Assembly (NCBI GenBank): GCA_001730085.1
Contig: MDLB01000070.1
Location: 1 to 16,421 of the forward strand
From: PVC group bacterium (ex Bugula neritina AB1)
GTDB lineage: Bacteria; GCA-001730085
DNA: 16,421 nt
Direction of reading: 5' to 3'
A model generated the notes under the pieces. The model was not told the DNA's origin, searched no databases, and was given only the letters and a program-made list of their open reading frames with translations. Every line of letters starts with the position of its first letter. The stretch's first letter is position 1. Made by a program: the position numbers and the translations under genes. Below, in pieces: positions 16,301-16,421 of this stretch.

Positions 16301-16421
16301 CGGATAGAGAAACGAAAGACCGTTATGAAATCAACATCATTGCTAAAGATGATCAGGGAATGGAAACGGTTCAAAATGTTATCGTGAATATCCTAGATGA
16401 AGATGAGGCGCCTCTTTTCGC
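670..16421 (+). CDS. Giant cadherin-repeat adhesin, BapA/LapA-like, 3' end beyond the window
   Basis: The frame opens at ATG 670 and has no stop through the last base, giving at least 5,250 codons. From context the product should be a surface or biofilm adhesin: a long acidic, probably calcium-stiffened stalk. Residues 1-~110 form a beta-rich module ending in a hydrophobic strand and DFF (86-88), resembling the BapA prefix-like domain. W186 is followed by a Gly/Ala-rich hydrophobic stretch (188-206). Residues ~225-325 and ~326-447 are head modules common in giant proteobacterial adhesins. From residue 448 come super-repeats of cadherin-cadherin-A-B. Cadherin cores are clear, for example ADRETKDRYEINIVAQDDQG, matching the family pattern LDRE..Y.L.V.A.D.G. 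There is no Sec signal, so type I secretion with a distal C-terminal signal is inferred. The secretion signal and any ligand-binding tip would be outside the window. Length is normal for this class. The adhesin class is secure; the ligand is unknown. Confidence 0.9.
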   Translation, partial: MSWERVRSEDPKRPVCVLIVKDGKNFQEIEINEDTFLQVSKNAEYQILFKAYRREMQKGGDSFVAFAEGKDLCLEYAGEVTLTLSDFFLEDSNSYILLPSALSPIHKISASEVPLGVHFANDKSLIYAYGHKESLFSFLEQEDVLSFLDQKENFTTNYVSLFPTSLASEDGYDFSAVSNTDEMNYWKGASFLGIGGALAGIGGASVSSTASAFLAKAIKGSVLLGPAVQEHGLVVNVYSEEGALLAEEVPLDPTGAFDLDLEGQYEGAVLLQVHDTSPGPDYMDEATGEMKDLDKDIRTIAYIGEAQSDYDMNVNPLTEVVVRKMGIPENLGSEEGSLTLGEMIGENPEESIQSASAGVAKSLGLEGVDLLSATVTPLVTQDGETKDDVDPYGKVLAAISALEYTQGENTSDVLDQLAANIDGDKLNVEVYKSLQKSVQETLNIKMEEPTSFADTVDISEHTESNSVIYKVGKFAGHSGFTYRLEGVDADSFEINEEGFLKIIDNVDYQAKPTYFVSVFLLDEEENEILEELTINVKDVEDVDLDASIEGNQDSISRYVNSKEVLEGVSFCQNIKAPSSEDIESLTVRFEGKAFDVSQDKVLLGDVAVVTEESEGQNLQVGTVLGVSYIYDADDKSLSLSKTSGEFFLSEEIKEILEAVQLQNLSDLPSNGERKISIVYVDHDGHESLEATAALEVMADPPYVLNISDNFESSTTSEQVTYTVEFSKDIDGGFSAEDIFLLDSLGEPLDLTSWEIGEPQSDNGKIWTITLKPIDEKVDTAEVFLGIRQGAVKDIYGNESVETLQEESSQKFDSTAPSFEKGFSVEIELEENNALDQVVHDTQARDDVFSEIDQGLTYQIRVGEDMNEDVFDIDSSGKIFSKKSFDYEEKSSYSFDVLVEDEQGLQSLQSITLNVLDQDEAPVFLDNGQEEIILPEHSPLGFVVFDVDTSDDNQEVDKGVVYKLDPLDDLFEINESTGLIELKGIPDFEHEESHDLTVVATDDLGQSSQRLFQVLIKDVDELDLDKEAIGFQKYHSITANASDIAKGVSFGVNVSEPLVGAVKDIQVALSGDGISFDHDKLVWERDVEIDLNEDFDQKGSLTEFLYRYSKETQTLLISKSSGNSFSSIQAKLLVDNMTLKNTQEVIQSGERIAQINYGDEEGHYGEPSIAVINVDAIIPRVLSLTDDTESTVSSKDVTYTLTFNKEIDASFDSEGIELVNAEGEVLDASQFVIDPPVSENGLDWNVRITPRSNEVEMEVLRLRLKAGAIQDFYGNKNESFEQEVSSQSFDTKPPIFSEENVSSLSVKENVSSGELLFDAQAKNDKDAQYDEDIRYELKGKDSEDFALTEDGEVRFVESPDYEVKKSYSISITAKDEVGLESTHELSVIIEDVNEPAIFKNGSEDFLSVPENTDKGVRIYNVQAIDDGKLPDEGVSYSIKEDEGKAYFEINDEGHLMIKNRPDFETVNAFDLTILATDDNGFSSEKKLTINIKDIDEVDLNSFDSGVQYEYRTISNMEDILKGANFGFDIAEPNEGIQSIKMTLGGSGLILDSDQLVLGETIDLARDIEIVDSNANVTYSYDRAAQTVIVSKSDNETLEPPEVKDILDSMKIMNTSEGVKDGERKVLINYTDTDGNEGEVSAAIMEVYATSPRVKAIEDSFDQKDSAEEVFYTIEFSHEVVAPFSSSEIELIDSDGVIIDKTKWILGTPHTQDGLFWKVGVTPPSGTLDTLDVRLKIKEGAVKDIYGNNNESFLQELSSQRFDTSPVSFQGEPVVEVDLVENFSPWKVVYDAEAKDDSNSLFDEGIFYRLQPLSKEDSLPFSIDAKTGVVTLKEKIDYEIQTQYEFLVLAEDEQGSTDQKTLKVNVLNIDDTPPVFIKGEEDSIYVKENISAETVLYDVEAKDDTGQADEDIFYLLSGDDRDEFFIETTGELHFRGKFDYELRQTYDLMILALDGEGDSSQKKLSVLVEDIDEVDFDKNTEGLQDVDTIVANGEEFSFGVSLAQNVSEPSLENIKSVKVLFQNDTFALFSDKIILNEEVSLNTDSSGSDINIGQISSLKYSYAVAEDKSCLLISKSNDDVFEGFEIQTILSEVKIKSDIEILRDEQRQLELSYIDSDGFEGEASVLNVDIYGALPEVKSISDNIQANVTSDEVIYTVEFNKAIVQGISPEAISFVTQEGEELSREDYDIAILEMDKGFTWGIKMTPVAEKIDTVPIFLKISEEELNDKYGNTNKEFLQEVSSQSLDTTSPQFLNILNDVHVLNVSEFTDSFKVIYDASAKDDASSDIDEGLMYSLSGADSDLFKINQDTGELFVRSRLDYERSTKHDINIIVKDGQGLTKVQAFEINVINEDDTPPVFQETSTVEIKVAENTSEKEVLYDFQVTDDSVPDDDVMYFLTGKDASFFAIDDKGQLTCNGRFDYEGRQTYELSVVALDGEGMMSFKDLEVFITDISEVDLNLNVEGFQSESFFEINAVEVGSGFSCFSEVGEPIPEDVSVVKILVGGESLSLSEDKLVFDKTSTPDEAFDPTEMDLDQNGFYENIAIGIVEDLDCRYVERDKTFEFFLKNEKSFSGDDVKTLLNGLKFKNEADSSKDGERILTISYINAEGDEGEASRVALSVQATRPTLLAVSDNAQEQVTREEVTYTMIFSHSLEKSLTSDDIEIIDEEGQSLDKSQWILSDPLTKDGVTWNFSLKPVEESFDTVAVRIKIPQGKVQDVYGNTNLDCVQDVQSQAFDATAPIFEGGERVEVDLVENASADTVFYDAQAKDDRSSDPDERIDYRLQKGLDEAEVTLDKSGNLRLKESADRETKSQYQINIVATDDQGMESVQNVVVNILDEDEAPIFDTEMENELVIAENSSKGFVIYDFQAQDDGKSIDQEIIYTLEGGEDFFEINEEDGKLLLKNRTDFEQQDSYDLVILATDSLGQSTRHFLTMNIANVDEIDLDADQDGVQTDSLKIANLQDIQEGTKFDLNVSKPIADNIQKIQMALSGEGLDTDFDSLILEKDLAVALKEDFVQEGQWSGFLYSYTYENQTLLISKAGDQNFSPSQIKLILDEVSLKNTEESPNKGSRVLRISYIDELGNEGEPSFATIEANTVLPEVKTIRDSLDIDVTRDEVIYTIEFSHSVGSSLTADVIDLVDESGNVLDRDSWEIGTPQTENGVLWTLTVTPLEEQVDTSSVCLKIDEGKVQDLYGNPNVAFLQEISSQSFDTTSPTFENGENLNINLMENTSADTVIHDAQAKDDATSEADARVTYTLEDGLDSDKVTLDEAGNIRLKESADRETKDRYEINIVAQDDQGMETVQNVIVNILDEDEAPLFAEDTESEFSVIENTSEGFVIYDIQSQDEGKTVDEGVSYKLEGGGDVFEIDTENGQIFLKGRPDFETKDIYDLTVIAIDESQKETEKSLKISVRNLEEVDLIEAEEGVQQENVSICNASDITSGVGFELNMAAPLDNVVNKIKIVLSGDGLEVEHDKIEMDIEIDAVTETIVHGLEVSLNSDQEFSNITVGGVEGVDCFYRKEGQSFEIIKSEGQSFLGWEVKGVIEALELKNDSENPKDGERKIGISYINEAGHEGEISFASIDVYASAPIVEMAVDNVEDEVTKGTVEYTLSFSREMSESFDAEDIEILNEEGEAIDRSTWEISDPVTENFKEWKFLVTPPQGEIDTNAIKIKILEGSVEDIYGNGNAEFIQEVSSQSVDTTAPVFEGGANASVDFVENASRDKVVYDAQTRDDATSEIDAKITYRLQEGLDADKVELDEEGKVRLKESADRETKDRYEVNIVAADDQGMETVQNVIVTILDEDETPLFAEDIADSVTVAENTLEGTVIYDVQSKDDGKEIDEGVTYSLEGDSEELDLFGIDAESGEIFLKSRPDYEVKETYAFTVVAKDVNGNESSKSFQVDIKNLEEVDLEGTKEGVQVRYETVANVQNLFEGIKFGFDIEEVDATNIDCLKVSFSGEGLDVFNDKVYIERSISLNEDQSFRGNWSGYTYLYEQETKTLTIRNTGGEAFSASQIKYLLEEMKLENKTIEPKDGDRVAMISYIDQAGDEGESAFATIEAHTILPAVKSIIDSVEEDVTLGEVEYTIEFNRSIGESLTADVIDLVDESGNVLDRDSWEIGTPQTENGVLWTLTVTPLEEQVDTSSVCLKIDEGKVQDLYGNPNVAFLQEISSQSFDTTSPTFENGENLNINLMENTSADTVIHDAQAKDDATSEADARVTYTLEDGLDSDKVTLDEAGNIRLKESADRETKDRYEINIVAQDDQGMETVQNVIVNILDEDEAPLFAEDTESEFSVIENTSEGFVIYDIQSQDEGKTVDEGVSYKLEGGGDVFEIDTENGQIFLKGRPDFETKDIYDLTVIAIDESQKETEKSLKISVRNLEEVDLIEAEEGVQQENVSICNASDITSGVGFELNMAAPLDNVVNKIKIVLSGDGLEVEHDKIEMDIEIDAVTETIVHGLEVSLNSDQEFSNITVGGVEGVDCFYRKEGQSFEIIKSEGQSFLGWEVKGVIEALELKNDSENPKDGERKIGISYINEAGHEGEISFASIDVYASAPIVEMAVDNVEDEVTKGTVEYTLSFSREMSESFDAEDIEILNEEGEAIDRSTWEISDPVTENFKEWKFLVTPPQGEIDTNAIKIKILEGSVEDIYGNGNAEFIQEVSSQSVDTTAPVFEGGANASVDFVENASRDKVVYDAQTRDDATSEIDAKITYRLQEGLDADKVELDEEGKVRLKESADRETKDRYEVNIVAADDQGMETVQNVIVTILDEDETPLFAEDIADSVTVAENTLEGTVIYDVQSKDDGKEIDEGVTYSLEGDSEELDLFGIDAESGEIFLKSRPDYEVKETYAFTVVAKDVNGNESSKSFQVDIKNLEEVDLEGTKEGVQVRYETVANVQNLFEGIKFGFDIEEVDATNIDCLKVSFSGEGLDVFNDKVYIERSISLNEDQSFRGNWSGYTYLYEQETKTLTIRNTGGEAFSASQIKYLLEEMKLENKTIEPKDGDRVAMISYIDQAGDEGEPAFATIEAHTILPAVKSIIDSVEEDVTLGEVEYTIEFNRSVGESLTADVIELVDESGNVLDRDSWEIGTPQTEDGVKWTLSVKALEGKVDTTAVRLGIAEGKIQDLYGNPNAGFIQESSSQSFDVTAPSFENGENVSVDLVENTSVDTVVYDAQGKDDANSEADERVTYTLEEGLDADKVTLDESGNVRLKESADRETKDRYEINIIAKDDQGMETVQNVIVNILDEDEAPLF
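1336..2010 (+). other. Head modules between the Gly-rich segment and the stalk (residues 223-447)
   Basis: Residues ~225-325 start with a beta-sandwich-like part (VNVYSEEGALLAEEVPLDP). They continue into a DYMDEATGEMKDLD segment and a segment with MNVNPLTEVVVRKMG. Comparable sequences (an Ig/carboxypeptidase-regulatory-like strand set, then YxDEATG and xxINPLTE) are familiar from N-terminal regions of giant RTX or cadherin adhesins. Residues ~326-447 look helical and contain YGKVLAAISALEYTQGENTS and a following LDQLAANIDGD. This is again a recurrent pattern in such proteins, located just before the repeats begin. I assign no specific function. Confidence 0.5.
2011..3111 (+). repeat. Super-repeat unit 1 (one cadherin + A + B; residues 448-814)
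   Basis: This unit has only one cadherin-like domain (2011-2301), ending in the boundary motif VEDVDL. Module A follows (2302-2766, long subtype, with NLQVGTVLGV and then NGERKISIVYVDHDGHE). Module B comes last (2767-3111, with YTVEFSKDIDGGF, AVKDIYGNES and the linker SSQKFDSTAP). It is the most divergent unit and lacks the first cadherin present in all later complete units. Confidence 0.75.
3112..4542 (+). repeat. Super-repeat unit 2 (CA-CA-A-B; residues 815-1291)
   Basis: First cadherin 3112-3426 (FDYEEKSSYSFDVLVEDEQG). Second cadherin 3427-3738 (PDFEHEESHDLTVVATDDLG, ending VDELDL). Module A 3739-4200 is the short subtype, with IQSGERIAQINYGDEEGHYG. Module B 4201-4542 has VTYTLTFNKEIDASF and AIQDFYGNKN, and ends in SSQSFDTKPP. 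This is the first complete four-module unit, 477 residues. Confidence 0.8.
4543..5958 (+). repeat. Super-repeat unit 3 (CA-CA-A-B; residues 1292-1763)
   Basis: First cadherin 4543-4848 (PDYEVKKSYSISITAKDEVG, ending EDVNEP, close to the canonical cadherin DxNDxxP linker). Second cadherin 4849-5163 (PDFETVNAFDLTILATDDNG, ending IDEVDL). Module A 5164-5616 is the shortest version (VKDGERKVLINYTDTDGNEG). Module B 5617-5958 has VFYTIEFSHEVVAPF and AVKDIYGNNN. At 472 residues it is the shortest complete unit. Confidence 0.8.
5959..7410 (+). repeat. Super-repeat unit 4 (CA-CA-A-B; residues 1764-2247)
   Basis: First cadherin 5959-6279 (IDYEIQTQYEFLVLAEDEQG, linker IDDTPP). Second cadherin 6280-6591 (FDYELRQTYDLMILALDGEG, ending IDEVDF). 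Module A 6592-7065 is the long subtype (DINIGQISSLKYSY); its conserved DGER is degraded to RDEQRQ. Module B 7066-7410 keeps KYGNTN, but the usual V-x-D before YGN has become LND. Confidence 0.8.
7411..8877 (+). repeat. Super-repeat unit 5 (CA-CA-A-B; residues 2248-2736)
   Basis: First cadherin 7411-7725 (LDYERSTKHDINIIVKDGQG). Second cadherin 7726-8034 (FDYEGRQTYELSVVALDGEG, ending ISEVDL). Module A 8035-8535 is the long subtype, with two Cys (in GFSCFSEV and DLDCRY) and SKDGERILTISYINAEGDEG. Module B 8536-8877 has VTYTMIFSHSLEKSL and KVQDVYGNTN, with one more Cys. This is the last unit before the cadherins become highly uniform. Confidence 0.8.
8878..10302 (+). repeat. Super-repeat unit 6 (CA-CA-A-B; residues 2737-3211)
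   Basis: First cadherin 8878-9186 carries LRLKESADRETK and DDQGMESVQN, nearly the same as in units 7-11. Second cadherin 9187-9498 (TDFEQQDSYDLVILATDSLG). Module A 9499-9960 is the short subtype (QWSGFLYSYTYENQTLLISK). Module B 9961-10302 has SLTADVIDLVDESGNVLD. The left end of the 2,898-bp duplication lies inside this B module at about 10054. Confidence 0.8.
10054..12951 (+). repeat. 2,898-bp tandem duplication, copy 1
   Basis: Copy 1 runs from within module B of unit 6 to within module B of unit 8. The offset to copy 2 is exactly 2,898 bp, 966 codons, so the reading frame is kept. The left limit is sharp. At 10051-10053 the bases differ from 12949-12951, and from 10054 on they agree. Only three differences from copy 2 were found: 12819, 12823 and 12943. 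Confidence 0.9.
10303..11772 (+). repeat. Super-repeat unit 7 (CA-CA-A-B; residues 3212-3701)
   Basis: First cadherin 10303-10611. Second cadherin 10612-10923 (PDFETKDIYDLTVIAIDESQ, ending LEEVDL). Module A 10924-11427 is the long subtype with two Cys, an N..VGGVEGVDCFY segment, and EGQSF occurring twice within 16 residues. Module B 11428-11772 has VEDIYGNGN. At 490 residues it is the longest unit, and it is duplicated exactly as unit 9. Confidence 0.85.
11773..13200 (+). repeat. Super-repeat unit 8 (CA-CA-A-B; residues 3702-4177), with chimeric B module
   Basis: First cadherin 11773-12081. Second cadherin 12082-12402 (PDYEVKETYAFTVVAKDVNG). Module A 12403-12858 is the short subtype (NWSGYTYLYEQETKTLTIRN). 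Module B 12859-13200 is a hybrid. Up to about 12951 it matches the B module of unit 10; after that it is identical to the B module of unit 6. It therefore carries the internal junction of the tandem duplication. Confidence 0.85.
12952..15849 (+). repeat. 2,898-bp tandem duplication, copy 2
   Basis: Copy 2 directly abuts copy 1. Identity with copy 1 is complete through 15716. Differences appear at 15717, 15721 and 15841, and then multiply from 15855 on, where the sequence becomes that of the next, diverged unit. The breakpoint cannot be fixed to the base because the recombining B modules are themselves nearly identical for about 70 bp (12952-13023 against 15850-15921). Confidence 0.9.
13201..14670 (+). 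repeat. Super-repeat unit 9 (exact copy of unit 7; residues 4178-4667)
   Basis: Line-by-line comparison with 10303-11772 shows no base difference that I could find. Cadherins are 13201-13509 and 13510-13821, module A 13822-14325 and module B 14326-14670. The absence of even silent changes points to a very recent duplication, ongoing gene conversion, or an assembly duplicate. Confidence 0.85.
14671..16098 (+). repeat. Super-repeat unit 10 (near-copy of unit 8; residues 4668-5143)
   Basis: Identical to 11773-12818, then differing at 15717 (silent, GGC to GGT) and 15721 (Ser to Pro) in module A, and at 15841 (Ile to Val) at the start of the diverging part of module B. Cadherins 14671-14979 and 14980-15300, module A 15301-15756, module B 15757-16098. 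From about 15850 the B module departs from that of unit 8 (for example GIAEGKIQDLYGNPNAGF), because the duplication ends there. Confidence 0.85.
16099..16421 (+). repeat. Super-repeat unit 11, truncated by the window edge (residues 5144 onward)
   Basis: A complete first cadherin (16099-16407) is very similar, but not identical, to those of units 6-10, sharing RLKESADRETKDRYEINI and DDQGMETVQNVIVNILDEDE. It is followed by the first four codons of the next cadherin (APLF). The stalk clearly continues beyond the window. Confidence 0.8.

Noticed and set aside
8878-16421. CRISPR-like or mobile-element explanation for the repeats
   Set aside because: Repeats are hundreds of codons long, in frame and within one coding sequence. 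There are no short direct repeats with unique spacers, no terminal inverted repeats and no transposase.

Overview
The window is dominated by one enormous reading frame on the + strand. It begins at an ATG at 670 with a good ribosome binding site and stays open through the last base, giving at least 5,250 codons without a stop. Its product is an acidic, Asp/Glu-rich, repetitive protein of the giant bacterial adhesin type. A BapA-like N-terminal module and a short Gly-rich hydrophobic stretch lead into a long stalk built from cadherin-like domains and two other beta-sandwich-like module types. There is no Sec signal peptide. Together with the BapA-like start, this suggests type I secretion with a C-terminal signal that would lie beyond the window. 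The DNA is clearly AT-rich, and Shine-Dalgarno sequences of the form AGAGGGG precede both genes. A Gram-negative, AT-rich bacterium, probably a proteobacterium, fits best; the sequence does not allow a firmer placement.

Layout: 1-72 (- strand) is the first 24 codons of a divergently transcribed gene that runs off the left edge. Positions 73-669 are a very AT-rich divergent intergenic region with candidate promoters, a nested hairpin (499-531), a 14-bp palindrome and one less AT-rich patch, but no convincing gene. Positions 670-2010 encode the N-terminal head. From 2011 to the end the protein is a series of super-repeats of about 472-490 residues, each with the order cadherin - cadherin - module A (about 150-170 aa) - module B (about 115 aa). 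Unit 1 has only one cadherin, units 2-10 are complete, and unit 11 is cut by the window edge.

The most striking feature is a near-perfect 2,898-bp tandem duplication (966 codons, exactly two super-repeat units). Copy 1 is about 10054-12951 and copy 2 about 12952-15849. I found only three base differences, all in the last ~135 bp. The B module at the internal junction (12859-13200) is a clean chimera: its first half matches the B module at 15757 and its second half matches the B module at 9961. This is the signature of a recent unequal crossover between homologous B modules. Units 6-11 are also far more alike than units 1-5, so the distal part of the stalk appears to be actively expanding or homogenising while the proximal part is old and diverged. 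Module A is recurrent and well defined but I cannot name a family for it; it is the best candidate here for an undescribed domain.
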